From Allantophomopsis cytisporea (lineage: Eukaryota; Ascomycota; Leotiomycetes; Phacidiales; Phacidiaceae), in NCBI GenBank assembly GCA_024752435.1, contig CP103032.1:744001-808000 (forward strand): a DNA stretch of 64,000 nucleotides, read 5' to 3'. Shown here piece by piece: positions 11,254-24,400 of this stretch. Below the pieces are notes generated by a model. The model did not search any database. It saw nothing but the letters and a program-made list of their open reading frames with translations, and had not been told where the DNA came from. How positions within the stretch are numbered: position 1 is the first letter of the stretch; each line of letters begins with the position of its first letter. The position numbers were made by a program, and so were the translations under genes.

Positions 11254-12568
11254 GGAAAGTGTTCGTACATTGGATTCTGCGTTGGACGAAACCGACAAAA
11301 AGGGGTTTTCGTATCTTAGTTTTAAGGCATAGATTCTGCAGTTTCGATCCTGGCGTTAGTTTTTGGTCCCCAGAATAGTTTTGAACTGGCACTGGGAGGT
11401 TATGATAATGGGTTGAGAACGGTATTCATGATGAGTTGCTGTCAATCAGCAAGCTTATGAACATGTAATTTGAGGACAAAATCCAGTTTGAAAAAATTCT
11501 GTTCTAGTGAAATAGCAAAAGTGTGATTGAGAATGGGGCAGGGAAGACATAGGGTTTCGACATCCTGAAAAGTAATGGCAAATCACTTGATAGATCTCAC
11601 ATTGAATGCTCTCTCTTAAAGGGGGGTTTTCTTTGAATAAAAAAAAGTTACCTTGCCTTGATCAAAGATAGTCCCAAAATTGGATTTTCTTTCACCGATG
11701 GTGCAAAAGGGACTATTCTATATGTGTTTCGTGCTCCAAGGAATCGAACGCACATGCGACAATTGTATTTCCTTGCTCCCAATTTATTTTCTACCTAAAT
11801 AAAAATTGCATGAAAATCTAACGGCGACGAAAGTGATCACATGTATGGGGAAGAAAAGCATTGCTAATATTCTGATGTGGTAAAAACAATATTCTCAGGC
11901 TATCTATAGATCAAGTCTTGTTAAAAATCAAGTTGTTTCGGAAATCAAAGATGACACAATAAACGAACACTTGACCTTAACAATTAATTGTACGAGATTG
12001 ATTCATGTGGTGACCAACTCGATATTAAAAATTCACATTAGTAATATGTATCGTTTTCTTGGACGCTTCTCACGGATTCAATTAATAATGGATCTTCTAC
12101 TGTTGACGGATCGATTTGCACAGCTAGCAGACTGTCGAGCACCAGATCTCACACGGCAGTCTAACCGAACGCTCCGACATCGATGCAACCAGTCGCCTGA
12201 TTTTTTGGTCGTGGTTGAAATATCTATGTTGTGAGATCCGAAAAACCATATTCGAATAACCGTAAATTCTCTGAAGATGAGATGACATCCAATACAACCA
12301 TCTCATAGATAATCCAAATTCCATCGAAGCCTATGAAGCTTTAAACTCTATCCGCGTGATGTTAATTACGCATCTGCTCTCCATATGTGAGGCCCCATAA
12401 TTAAGGCGTCAGTAAGATCTCGGCGGAAAATTAGCGCCGAGCGGCTTCCGAGCTGTCGAGCTTCCCAAAGCTCATCAAACTTTCCATCCTTCTGACCGGC
12501 TCTCATCAAGCATACATTTATAAAACAACACAATCCATCTCCTCACCATTATCTCCAATTCCCTCAAA
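11254..12568. other. AT-rich intergenic region upstream of malate dehydrogenase
   Basis: No gene is supported. A tRNA-like T-arm match near 11736 on the minus strand was rejected. The right end contains the malate dehydrogenase promoter with a TATA-like motif at 12518-12525. Confidence 0.6.
12518..12525 (+). promoter_or_regulatory. TATA-like box before malate dehydrogenase
   Basis: TTATAAAA lies 44 bp before the ATG at 12569, followed by a CA-rich leader. A role in transcription start is plausible from position only; the leader would be very short. Confidence 0.35.
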
Positions 12569-13758
12569 ATGTTTGCCGCAAGACAGGTTCTCGGCGCTAC
12601 CCAGCGCAGAGCATTCTCTGCTTCCGCCAGAGATGTAAGTAGACTCGCAGTTCCCCTCAATTCCTCCGACGCCATATAAGATTCATCATCGCGCCTCATA
12701 ACACCCCCTCTTTTTGGATGTCTCAATCCTAACATGTCAATTGTAGCTCTCCAAGGTCACTGTTCTCGGTGCTGCTGGTGGTATCGGACAGCCATTGTCC
12801 CTCCTCCTCAAGCTCAACCCACGCGTCTCTGACCTCGCTCTCTACGATATCCGTGGAGGACCAGGTTCGTACCAAATCCATCATCCAAGTCATCAATTCA
12901 TCCCACTGACTGTTCCTAGGTGTCGCCGCCGATGTTTCCCACGTCAACACCAAGTCCAAGGTCACTGGCTACGAGCCAACCCCATCCGGCCTCAAGGATG
13001 CCCTCAAGGGTGCCGAGATCGTTCTCATCCCAGCCGGAGTTCCAAGAAAGCCAGGCATGACCCGTGATGATCTCTTCAACACCAACGCCTCCATCGTCCG
13101 CGACCTCGCCAAGGCCGCCGCCGAGAGCGCTCCAAACGCCAACATCCTCGTCATCTCCAACCCAGTGAACTCCACCGTCCCAATTGTCGCCGAGATCTTC
13201 AAGGCCGCCGGTGTCTACAACCCAAAGCGCCTCTTCGGTGTCACCACCCTCGACGTCGTCCGCGCCTCCCGCTTCGTCTCTGAGATCAAGAACACCGACC
13301 CAGCCAACGAGAACATCACCGTTGTCGGAGGTCACTCCGGTGTCACCATCGTCCCATTGTTCTCCCAGTCCAACCACCCAGACCTCGTTGGCGAGCCAAC
13401 CCTCCTCAAGCGCGTCCAGTTCGGAGGTGACGAGGTTGTCCAGGCCAAGGACGGAGCCGGATCCGCCACCCTCTCCATGGCCATGGCCGGTGCCCGTTTC
13501 GCCGAGTCCCTCCTTAAGGCTGCTCAGGGCGAGAAGAACGTCGTCGAGCCAACCTTCGTCGACTCCCCACTCTACAAGGACCAGGGTGTTGAGTTCTTCG
13601 CCTCCAAGGTCACTCTTGGCCCAGAGGGTGTTGCTGAGATCCACCCAGTCGGCAAGATCGACGCCAAGGAGCAGGAGCTCCTCGACGCCGCCTTGGCTGA
13701 CCTCAAGAAGAACATCGAGAAGGGTGTTGCCTTCGTCGCCAAGAACCCAGGAAACTAA
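12569..13758 (+). CDS. Mitochondrial malate dehydrogenase
   Basis: NAD-dependent malate dehydrogenase of the TCA cycle and malate-aspartate shuttle, acting in the matrix. Three exons (12569-12634, 12747-12864, 12920-13758) give 340 residues. Exon 1 encodes just the basic, Ser/Arg-rich presequence (MFAARQVLGATQRRAFSASARD); exon 2 opens the NAD fold with VTVLGAAGGIGQP. Further family motifs are IPAGVPRKPGMTRDDLF with the substrate-binding arginines, NPVNSTVPI, GVTTLDVVRA and the active-site GGHSGVTIVPL. Proline is almost always CCA, as in the EF-3 gene, which suggests high expression. The convergent neighbour is the AAA ATPase gene. The yeast counterpart is MDH1. Confidence 0.97.
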
Positions 13759-14429
13759 ATGTTGCTTGGATTTTGCGGGTTACGAGATAGAGGAGTGGGG
13801 GACCTGCTAGATGAGAGCAGTTGCTATACTGCTTGATGTAGATCACAATTGTATCAATACAAAGATGCGGTCAGAAGCTTACTCTAATACTCATTCTCTT
13901 CTGTTCACTACTGCCAATGCAAAACGTGTATATGTGAAATTTTGGATTCAACTTAAACTCGCTGTGTCTTTACGTCTTGATGGTATATCTCATTAGAATA
14001 AGCAAAGGACAGGTAAGAAGAACTCCAGAGAGTATATTCGGAAGTGCAACACTTCAGTTTCAAAGGATTCCCAATACGCTCATCATGCCTCATGCCGTCA
14101 TCATGACGACCGTTTCATTCATTCATTCTCATCTCTTTTGTCATTAAACCCATCGCTAAAAAGAAAAAAAAATCAAGAATCCAGGATCCTTGCACAATGC
14201 CCGCTTAAAGAGACCCGCTCACAAGATCAGATAGAACAGACCCAGCAGAAGAAGGAAGGAATGAAGGAATACAAAGCAAGTGTTTCATTGAACCCTGCCA
14301 TCGCTACCGAGATATTAAATCAAGTGTCTGTATGACATTGATCCAACTTAATACCGAAATGCTGGCAGCGAGTTGGAGACGTGAGAGCTGAAACTTGAGG
14401 ACGGCAAGGATATTGAGAGAGGTCAGAGA
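13759..14429. other. Convergent spacer between MDH and AAA ATPase genes
   Basis: Contains the two 3' untranslated regions. No gene, RNA or repeat is recognised. Confidence 0.6.
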
Positions 14430-17309
14430 TCACATGTAGTGCTTCATGGCATCCTCATAACCCGTACCGCCCTTCAAATCGCGATCGAAGCTCAAAAGTA
14501 CGTCCAGGACACGGCGGATGTGCTCGATGGAGAGAGGCTCCTTCTTGTTAACAGCAAGTGCCTGGGCCGTGCGGACAGTATTCTTGATCTATGGATAGTT
14601 AGCTTCGTTCTAGAGGGACTGCTTTTGGTTTAGGAAGAGGATATAAGAACATACCTGTCGACCGTTCAAGTCGTGTCTAGCCAACCTATCGAGATCCTCC
14701 TCCGTGAATGGCGTTGTCTCAACTCCCTCCATAACGCGCACGCGCTCAATGAACATCTTGAATACGGTCTTCTTCGCCTTGGTTGTCAACTCGCCATAGC
14801 GGAGCGCGATATGAATGCGGGATTGGAAGGCGTCATCGAAGGTCTCAACACGGTTAGTGGTAAGGAAGAGAATGCCCTGGAAGTACTCGAGTAGGCGGAG
14901 GAAGATAGACACTAAAGCATTACGGTGGATATCTTGGATTGTACGCTTCTCCAGGAACACGTCTGCTTCGTCGAGGAGAAGGACCGCGCCCCATGCATGT
15001 GCGATGTCGAGAATCTTCTGAAGCTCAGGTTCAAGACGGTTCGGGTCTGTGCCAAGCTCACCAGCCGATACCATGTATAGCGGGCATTTCAGAAGCTCAG
15101 AAATTCCTTCGGCCGTGAGGGTCTTTCCGGTTCCCGGTGGACCATGAAGAACTGCGACAAGGCCCTTACCCTTGCCCTGGATAACATCATCAATGCTTTC
15201 AGCAGCATGATGAGTATGGGATTCGACGAGTGCTTTGACAATTTGCTTCGTGTTCTCTGGGAGAACAAGGCTTTCATAAGCACCCTCGTTCCAAACAATG
15301 TCTTGGACACCCGAGACAGTGAACTCAAGCCACATCTTCTCGCTGAAGGCAAAGCCAAGAACAACAGGGCTGGCAATGAGATACTCCTCGTCACTGAAGA
15401 CAGGAAGGGCCTTCTTGTCAGCATCACCTGCTACTACAGTTTCCTTGCCCTTAATCTCCTCCAATTTCTCAACATTCAACTCGTTTCCATCATCATCAAC
15501 TGGGATCTCGATGATATGTGGTTGGTCTTTATCATCTAGAACAATCTTGCGCTTAGTCTTTCGCTCATCAAGATCTTCAAAGCTTGGTCCAGGGGTTTCA
15601 TTTTCACTGTCAGATCCGCAGCAGCTGCAGTCGTCGGAATCTTCATCACAGTCCTCGAGCTCATCTGGATCCTTGGGCTTGACCGTGCTGACTTGGTAAT
15701 TTGGGAGAATGCGGCGATGGATGGCTGGGTCCACCATAATTCTGCCATTGACATTGACCTTGACAACTTGACGCTTCTTCTTGTAGAATGCCAGACCATT
15801 CATGGAACGGTAGTTGACTCCCTGTAACGACACAAACTTCTTTCCTCGAGTGATAAGCTCGGCTCTGACCTTTGCCTCATCCTTGTGGTATTGTAGGGGG
15901 TAGCAATTTAGACTTGTGATCTTTCGTACACCCTTGAAGCTTGAAACTTCGCAGCCCATAGTTCCCATACCCCAAGTCTTGCCGTCATATTCGAGATACC
16001 GACCCTCAATACTGTACGAATCACCCTGCATGAAACTATGCTGCTTTTCGGCGTATTCGATCTTGAAAGCTCGTGGTTCATCAACAGCGTCGTAAGTGGT
16101 GGTATAAGCCAAGGTATTTGGTTTGAATAGAGCCCATAGAAGGTCAAATGAGATGATGCCAGATTCCAGCATTGGATACAATGACTTTTTGGTCTCTGCG
16201 TAGTCCTTGTCGAGATATTTGAGAAGGACTTTGATATGCTTAATCTTCGCCTCGGCCTTTCTCTTGTGCTTCTTCTTCAGTTTCTCGCTCTTCATCTTTG
16301 ACTTGGCAGCCTTCATTAGGTCGCGAAGATCTTCGAGGTAAAGGAAGAGGATATGGGGATCAAGAGCTGGGGTGTCTTCAACCAACGAAACGCCCTTGAT
16401 ACCATCCATAATCTCCGAGAGTGCCTCCTTGAGAAGCTTAGACTTGATGTCGACCCACGTCTGCTTAAATTTTCCCTCCCAGTCAAAGGTTCTCCGAATA
16501 GTGAAAAGATACTGATCATATTCGGATGACTCCTCATCACCTGTGGTATCACTGAGTTTGTAGTTATGGATCGTGTTGTCCCAAAGTTGGTCAACACGCT
16601 TGAACTCCAGCTTGCTTGCGCGCTTTCGCGTCTTCTTCTCCTTCTTTCGGTTCTTTATTGGCTTCGTCTCCAAGCCCAGAGCAGCCAATTCGGCGGCAAG
16701 TTGTCTTTTGGAGCGTTGAACTGGGACAATCCTGGATCCGAGGCGACGCAGGCCGCCACGTTCCAAGCGCTCTTTGTGACGAAGTGTTCTCTCATACTCC
16801 TCGTCTGCTTTATCATCCTCATTATCCTCTTCAACTTCTGAAAGTGTCTCCTCAGAGTCCTCTTCGGAGTCGGAGTCGGATTCTGAAGAAACAGCTCTTC
16901 TGGCTCTGCGCTTTGCCTTACGTCTTTTCTTGTCCTTAGCCTTCTGCTTAGCCTTCTTCTTCTGTTTTGACTTCCGATGCTTCTTCTTCTCCATCTCACT
17001 GTCTGATGTGGAATCGGAGTCGGAGTCAGAAGAGGATCCGCTTGATGAATCATCTGTTAACTCAGTGGCATCACTGTCACTGTCGCTAGAGTCGTCGTCA
17101 GAGCTATCACTATCGCTAGAGTCCTTAGCCTTGGATTTGGACTTCCTTCCACCCTTTTCCTTTGACTTGGACTTCTTGCAGCTATGAGTCTTCTTCTCTT
17201 GAGATTGACCTTTGTTGATATCTATCTGGATGGTCGAAGGAGCAGCTTCACCGAGATTGATGGTCTCTGAGCGCTCGTCAGGCTTTGCATCGCTTTTATT
17301 CGACTCCAT
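14430..17309 (-). CDS. AAA ATPase with DUF7025-like domain and charged N-terminus
   Basis: Two exons (17309-14655 and 14588-14430) give 937 residues. The intron is placed by a GTATGT donor and CATAG acceptor; exon 2 adds IKNTVRTAQALAVNKKEPLS and ends in KHYM. A single C-terminal AAA module carries Walker A GPPGTGKT near 721, Walker B VLLLDEADVF near 773 and sensor-1 FLTTNRVETFDDAFQSR. Upstream, residues 400-560 hold the fungal region that usually precedes this AAA type (FMQGDSYSIEGRYLEYDGK, GVNYRSMNGLAF). The first 230 residues alternate Lys/Arg-rich and Ser/Asp/Glu-rich stretches, like nuclear or nucleolar proteins. Its substrate is unknown; unfolding or remodelling is the family expectation. 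Filamentous ascomycetes have many paralogues, so I give no symbol. Confidence 0.9.
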
Positions 17310-18941
17310 GATGGCAGATGCCAGGTGGTTGTCTCACGAAGCGGCTGTGAATCGGTGTTGGTGTATTTCCCAGAATTTCGTAAAAGCGATGAGCACTGTT
17401 GAAGCGAATCTGGGCTTTACTATGGTATAGTCACCTGCGCAGTGCTTATTTGTTGTAAGTGGGTACACTTTCGAAGTCTAGTGGAAGCAGGAATGTCAAT
17501 AACTATAGAAATATAACGCAAGCTCCGGTGTAATGCGACTCCTGCCTGGTGGATTTCACCAACGCGAGCTGGTTCCAACCGTAGGTCGTAAGAATGTTAA
17601 GCTCTTCAAGCTGAACTGAATGCTCCGTCAAAAGCAATCACTCTAGATTTCTCAAAACTTGGAAACACTCATGTGAGACAGCAGCTTTGAGACTGTGTTC
17701 CCGTGGACAACTCACACGGAAAAGCAGCTTACCTCGGCAGCTTTGACCCAAGGTTCAGCTGAGCAAGATGAGAATGAGGGGGATTTATATGCGGGCAGAA
17801 GCACCACTGTTTGACAAAGAGGACGTCGAGGCAGATGAGAAACTTTCGAGATGATGAGAATAAGAGAGGGCAAAGAAGAAGAAAGGAAGACAATAAGTAG
17901 CAGAGCCTTGCCGGGATAGGATCAGGAACAAGGCCGGTGATATGACGGGTGGCTCTGGTGATTCTACCTCATGGAGTCACACAAGGCGTGGTTGCCTTGT
18001 GCTTGCGTAGGATGGAGCAACGAAGAGAGGTGAGCGAGGTAGGCAGTAGCAGCAGCATGACATGGGACCATAGTACCTGAGTCCATTTGAAGAGTGAGCA
18101 TCAAAGAGCACCACCATTCGTCGGTCATTTACTTCCCCAACACGAGCAACACTTTGTTCACACTCGCACTGCGGCTGCGTCTTTGGAGCTGCGGTGCTGC
18201 ATATATTCAATGATAAACACGCTTCTGATTGGCTGACTGCGAGAGTGATGGGTCGCTTATGCGCTATGAGCTGTCTAAGGAAGGAAAAGGCGACCAATCA
18301 ACGTCGACTTGGTAGCGCTACGGCAAGGCGACGAGGCTTAGATATCAGGCAGTGGTCCTTATCGATCGGATGGTGGTAAGGAAAGGTAGGTAATGCTACC
18401 AAAGCAGGTGATATTCCTTGACCTACGTAGAGCGAGAACCGTTGGTAAACATTGTTCAAGGCTGCAAGACATCACTACGCGCATGATCTTTCTACAATCT
18501 GACTCAGAGTGAGGCAGCGAGTTGATCTACATTGTTGTTGTGGATCTCCATCACATCAATAGATGAAGTACGAGAGGCTGTTGGTGCTCGGTGAAGAGAT
18601 TTATAACGCTACGATCTACATGGTACCTGAGGTAGATACCGAGCAGAAGTATTTGACTCATCACACACAGCCTTACGTATATCTCTCTACGGTACCTACC
18701 TTACCTTGCATGTTTGAACTCATGGTGGTTCGCATTGCATAAGCAAGTACCTTTCATAATAGATACATAAGTAGCTCTAAGTTTCATCATGTACCACCGC
18801 CGACGATAACATACACCTCTAGGTCCATCTGCGCCGTTGAGTCTATCAACAGCCAGCAGAATGCACTACAATACATCAGACCGAATCAACACGCAGAGCA
18901 CAAAGAAAGCATTTTCATTGATCTGTCTGTCTATCACCTTA

Positions 18942-19054
18942 GAACCGAGAGGCCTACAGCAGAGAGAAAGGATAAAAAGTATATACCCTCCGTCGGTCAT
19001 TTCATGGAACAACTGAGGGTATTTCATACTTTTTGCCTTTGGACCTCTCGGTTT
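18942..19054. repeat. Imperfect hairpin / MITE-like inverted repeat
   Basis: AACCGAGAGG at 18943-18952 pairs perfectly with CCTCTCGGTT at 19044-19053. Further in, AAAAAGTAT (18974-18982) pairs with ATACTTTTT (19026-19034), and ATACCCTC (18983-18990) pairs with GAGGGTAT (19015-19022). The apical loop is about 24 nt, and an asymmetric internal loop separates the outer and inner stems. TA dinucleotides stand at both outer edges (18940-18941 and 19055-19056), as a Tc1/mariner-type MITE would leave. No coding capacity. A structured RNA element is the alternative. Confidence 0.6.
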
Positions 19055-19971
19055 TAAAAGGAATAAAAAACAAGCACTGCCTCTCCTGAGGTAGTACCGG
19101 TAGTCTTTTCTTGCAGTCCGTCAACCATCCGCAGGGCTAAGCCATCCCCATCCATATCCATAGGTAATCAATCCACTGCAATCATCAGTGACACTTCGGC
19201 CGTGAGGACCTTGCGCTTGAAAACTCCATAGCGGCTAAACACAGTTCAAGGCAGTTCAACAGACGGGGACTTGGCTCTTACTCACGTGTGCTCACCCATC
19301 ACCGACAACACCGCAGCCTTACCCGCCCAAATTCAGACTTCGGCCTAGCAGCAGTAGGCGCACAATTTCAGCGAGCATAACGACCGGCAAGCTGGGCTGG
19401 GCGTGGATGTGATTTGTCCGCGCTGAGATGGACATTTCTCGTCCATTCCTGACAGTATTCTAGCTCGCGGATTTGCAGCATAGTCTCGAAGTTTCCTTTT
19501 TATTGCCGTCGGCGAACAACCTTTTCCCTTCTGTATTCATGTTTTCCCCGCCCCTTCCTTTTTCTAGCCCGCTCGAATTTTTTATTTGATTTTTGTTGTT
19601 CCTGAAATGTGGTTGCAAACAGGCAAGCCCCTCCCATTGCTCCCCCTCCCCCCGTCGCCCCCCATGAAAGATTGGGGTAATGTTCGAATTAGGGTGTGTT
19701 AGTCGGCAAATCCGGGGAAGAAGGACTCCTCTAGCTTGAGGTTGCTTAGTAGAGATTCCTGGGATTATTTGGGGAAATGGATGGACTTAGGGTTTTGGGG
19801 GTGGAAGGTGGTTGATTCCGATATCTGACAACCTGCATTATTAATATTGCCCTCCGTTTTTGCAGAGATTGGATTTGCTCGTGCTAAGGTACCGCCAGAT
19901 ATGTGTGCATGTTGTATGTATGTATGTAAGGAGTGTGTGTTATTCGCGTATGGTGGCGAAGCAGGATTAAT

Positions 19972-20018
<47 letters not shown>
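19972..20018. repeat. (TAG)n trinucleotide microsatellite
   Basis: About 15 uninterrupted TAG units followed by a broken unit. It is non-coding and likely length-polymorphic. Confidence 0.95.
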
Positions 20019-21231
20019 AGTAGTTTTTAGATTGAGATGCAGTGTGTGAGGCCTACCTTATCCTTGAGTGACACAGCTATCATCAGCCTTGGGGTATGGA
20101 CATCGTGATACGTTGGAGAATGCGGTGTAGAAATGAGAGTTATGCATATGCTTACGAAGACCAGGAGAGAGAGCATATCAAGATACAACGATATACCGCT
20201 CTTCTTTTCTTTTTCTTTTTCTTTTCATACTCATCTGGGGCTTTCAAGAAAGGGTGGGAGGTAGTACAGTCTCTGACTTGTATCTCCTACATAAATAAGT
20301 ACAACAAGATAACGTAGATACTCTAGGACTAGTACCTTGTCCAGAAGATTGTTGAGATGGGCATCTAATACGGAGTAGGTAGTAATATTTAGCCATGGTG
20401 AATTATGGTGCAGTCCCAGTCATGCAGTCAACAGTTCGTTTGACTTTCCCGTAGGTGCGGAGGAGAGCTACCGAATAACATCAAGCGATGAAAAGTATGT
20501 ACACACATACGTACATAGGGCAATGAACTGTAAGGAGATACAGAATCGGATACTCGATGACGAAGAAGGTGATAGCATCTTTATGGTTCAAGGCGATGTT
20601 TATAAATACATGAATATATATAAATATATATGAATATTTACGTAATCTTTTAATGTGCTTTTCCTATTTGAAGCCATATGTATGCATATGTACTGACTGT
20701 ACAGTAGCATGAATGTTATTGCCGTTATTTTGCCATGGTTGTGTATGAAGGGGGTGTGTAAGTATTACTAACCGATTTGGACTAGCGATCATGCGTGCGT
20801 GCGAAATGATCGAAGGCTGGTTGGTGGTTGATTCATATGCGTGTGTGCGTAAAGCCGTACTCCGTAAAGTAAAAAAGCTGGGTAGCCGTAGCTGAGCCGG
20901 AGTACTACATACAACAGCAGAATAAAGACACTAGCCTCACACATCCTTGCCCGTCTCTCACAACGCCAAAAACAAAAAAAAATCTTTTTTTGAGCGGCGA
21001 ATAAATTGTGAGTGTAAGGCAAGAAGGATATAAGCACTGCAAAAGCCCTCGAAAAGCCACACTCTGATTTCTCTCTTTCTCCTTTTCATCTCTCCCTCTC
21101 TGCCTCCTCCTGCATATTCCTCTCTAATACTCAAAAATCTAGAAAAAGACATTCTTTCATCTATATACCCTTTTTGTTTGTTTCTCTTCTTCGCTGTTCT
21201 AGGTATCTAGAAATCAAAACAAAACAAAAAA

Positions 21232-21275
21232 AGAAAAGGAAAAGGAAAGAAAGAAAGAAAGAAAGAAAGAAAAAA
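21232..21275. repeat. (AAAG)n purine tract upstream of EF-3
   Basis: A/G-only tract with about six consecutive GAAA units, about 180-220 bp before the EF-3 ATG. Purine/pyrimidine tracts are common in promoters and leaders of highly expressed fungal genes; a role here is inference. Confidence 0.8.
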
Positions 21276-21452
21276 GGCGCCTGCTTGCCTTACCACCTTC
21301 ACATTATTTTCTTGTGGGTCTGCTTTGATACCCGCACCCAGCGATAGAGTCGAACCGATACCAGACTTTCGCCCCGCCCTAGCGCCACTCAGAAATTTTA
21401 CAGTACAAATCGCACACACCCGCTTTCTCATCACAACTTCTTGATCCTCAAC

Positions 21453-24400
21453 ATGCCAGCTGTTGCCGATACAAACAACAACATGGCGTCAAAGGAGAAC
21501 AAGCAGTCCATCAAGGTCCTCGATGACCTTATGGCAAAGTTGAACATCTCTAAGTCTCAGGACGAGATCAACGCCGCTGCTGCCAACATTGCTTCCTTCA
21601 TCAACGGCCCAATCGAGGAGGCCGATGCTCCAACCAAGTATGTATACCGCCTTTTTCGAAACACTCAACAATCTACATATTCGAGTCGATGGTGTCGAAA
21701 ACCATCCTCGACATCTTCTCCATCGTTTGCACCGCATTTCACCATCTATTCCCTTATCATTGATGATGGGCGGGGTAGAATGGGGGGGACACGGTCGCAT
21801 AACGAAGAGTTTTCACCCGTATTGTGAAGCAGTAACTAACAGATTGCCACAGGACTGTTGACCAGTTGAAGAAGCAGATCACCAACAAGAAGGATGCTGT
21901 CGCCCGTGAGCGTGCATGCGATGCCATCGCTGCTATCGCCCAGCACAACGAGATCTCCCCAGCTCTCGAGCCATACTTCGTCACTCTCCTTCCTTTGGTC
22001 CTCGCCGCCGTCGGTGACAAGACCCCAGCTGTCAAGAACGCTGCTCAGGTCGCCGCTGTCTCCCTCGTCAAGGCCACCTCCGCCAACGCTGTCAAGGCCG
22101 TCCTCCCACCGATCATCAACTCTATCCTCACTGCCCAGAAGTGGCCAGAGAAGATCACCGGTCTTACCTGCATTGAGACTCTCGTCGAGTCTTGCCCAGT
22201 TCAGCTCGCCCACCGTGTTCCAGACTTGATCCCAGTCGTCTCTGAGTCCATGTGGGACACCAAGCCAGAGGTCAAGAAGATGGCCTACGGTACCATGGAG
22301 AAGGTTTGCGGTCTCATTGTCAACAAGGATATTGAGCGCTTCATTCCTGAGCTCATCAAGTGTATCGCCAAGCCAGAGAACGTCCCAGAGACCATTCACT
22401 TGCTCGGTGCTACCACCTTCGTCACTGACGTTCACGAGCCAACCTTGGCCATCATGGTCCCACTTCTTGACCGTGGTCTTGCTGAGCGTGACACCGCCAT
22501 CAAGAGAAAGTCCGCTGTCATTGTTGACAACATGTGCAAGCTTGTCGAGGATCCAAACATCGTCGCTGCTTTCTTGCCAAAGTTGATGCCAGGTCTCCAG
22601 AAGAACTACGACAACTTGGCTGACCCAGAGGCCCGTGAGAAGACCAAGCAGGGTCTTGACACTCTCTCCCGTGTTGGTGCTGTTAAGGATGGCAAGATTC
22701 CAGAGGTCTCCCACGCCGGTGACATCTCCACCGTCTCCGCTATCTTCAAGGACATCCTTGCCGCTAAGCACAAGGACGCCGTTACCAAGCACGAAGTTGC
22801 TATCAACTACATCTCCGCTATTGCCGGTCAGTTGATCGACGAGAAGGAGTCCGACTCTATGGTCTGGGTGCAGAGCATCAAGCCATACGTCGTTGCCATC
22901 GTTGGCGAGGATGATGCTGAGGCTCTCGTTGAGGCCCTTCGCAAGCGTGCCTCCCCAGGTGCTGAGGAGGAAGAGGAGGGTGAGGCTGATGACGAGGAGG
23001 GTGAGGATCTCTGTAACTGCACATTCAACTTGGCCTACGGTGCCAAGATCTTGCTCAACCAGACCCATCTCCGTCTTAAGCGTGGTCAGCGTTACGGTCT
23101 TTGCGGTCCTAACGGTTCCGGAAAGTCTACTCTCATGCGTGCTATCAACAACGAGCAGGTTGAGGGTTTCCCAAAGAAGAGCGAGGTCAAGACTGTGTTC
23201 GTTGAGCACGACCTTGACTCTGCCGACACTGAGCAGACCACCATTGCCTGGACCATGAAGAAGCTCGCTGAGGTCGGTGTCACCACCTCTGAGGAGGAGG
23301 TCAGAACCACTTTGGCCGAGTTCGGTTTCACCGATGCTATGATCAACAACTTGATCACCGCCCTTTCCGGAGGATGGAAGATGAAGTTGGCTCTTGCCCG
23401 TGCTGTCTTCGAGAAGCCAGATATTCTCTTGCTCGACGAGCCAACCAACCACTTGGACGTCAAGAACGTCGCCTGGTTGGAGGATTACCTCAAGAACTCC
23501 AAGTGCACATCCATCATCGTTTCCCACGACAGTGGTTTCCTTGACAACGTCTGCCAGCACATCATCCACTACGAGCGTTACAAGCTTAAGCGTTACCGTG
23601 GTAACCTCCAGGAGTTCGTCAAGAAGTGCCCATCCGCTCGCTCCTACTACGAGCTCGGCGCTTCTGAGATCGAGTTCAAGTTCCCAGAGCCAGGTTTCCT
23701 TGAGGGTGTTAAGACTAAGGCCAAGGCTATTGTCCGTGTCTCTAAGATGACCTTCCAGTACCCAGGTACTCCAAAGCCACAAATTTCCGACATCTCCTTC
23801 CAGTGCTCTCTCGGTTCCCGTATTGCCGTCATTGGTCCAAACGGTGCTGGAAAGTCCACCCTTATTAACGTCTTGACTGGTGAGCTTATCCCAACCAGTG
23901 GTGACGTCTACACCCACGAGAACATCCGTATCGCCTACATTAAGCAACACGCTTTCGCCCATATCGATCACCACTTGGAGAAGACTCCATCCGAGTACAT
24001 CCAATGGCGTTTCCAGACTGGTGAGGATCGTGAGACTATGGACCGTGCCAACAAGATCGTCACCGATGAGGACGAGAAGGCCATGGACAAGATCTACAAG
24101 ATCGAGGGTACCCAGCGTCGTGTCATTGGTATCCACTCCCGCCGCAAGTTCAAGAACTCTTACGAGTACGAATGTTCCTTCGCTCTCGGTGAGAACGTCG
24201 GCATGAAGAACGAGAGATGGGTTCCTATGATGACTGCTGACAACGCCTGGATCCCACGTACTGAGATCATGGCCTCCCATCAAAAGATGGTTGCCGATGT
24301 TGACCAGAAGGAGGCTCTTGCCTCTGGACAGTTCAGACCTTTGGTCCGTAAGGAGATTGAGCAGCACTGCGCCAACTTCGGTCTTGACGCTGAGCTTGTT

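Larger units (their letters stand above)
17310..21452. other. 4.1-kb non-coding region between AAA ATPase and EF-3
   Basis: No gene is supported on either strand across this stretch. It contains the AAA ATPase promoter at the left, an imperfect hairpin at 18942-19054, a (TAG)n microsatellite at 19972-20018, CT-rich runs near 20203-20225 and 21062-21120, and an (AAAG)n run at 21232-21275 in the presumed EF-3 promoter or leader. Non-coding RNA could be hidden here, but nothing in the sequence proves it. Confidence 0.55.

Noticed and set aside
11725..11800. Possible tRNA on the minus strand (GTTCGATTCC-like T-arm)
   Set aside because: No matching A box, and no acceptor or anticodon stem can be formed.
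12916..13644. 242-codon open frame antisense to malate dehydrogenase
   Set aside because: Same codon-bias shadow; Gly/Asp/Val-rich without motifs.
21330..21410. Possible tRNA on the minus strand (GGTTCGACTC)
   Set aside because: The upstream A-box-like sequence does not fit and the arms do not pair; it lies in the EF-3 promoter or leader.
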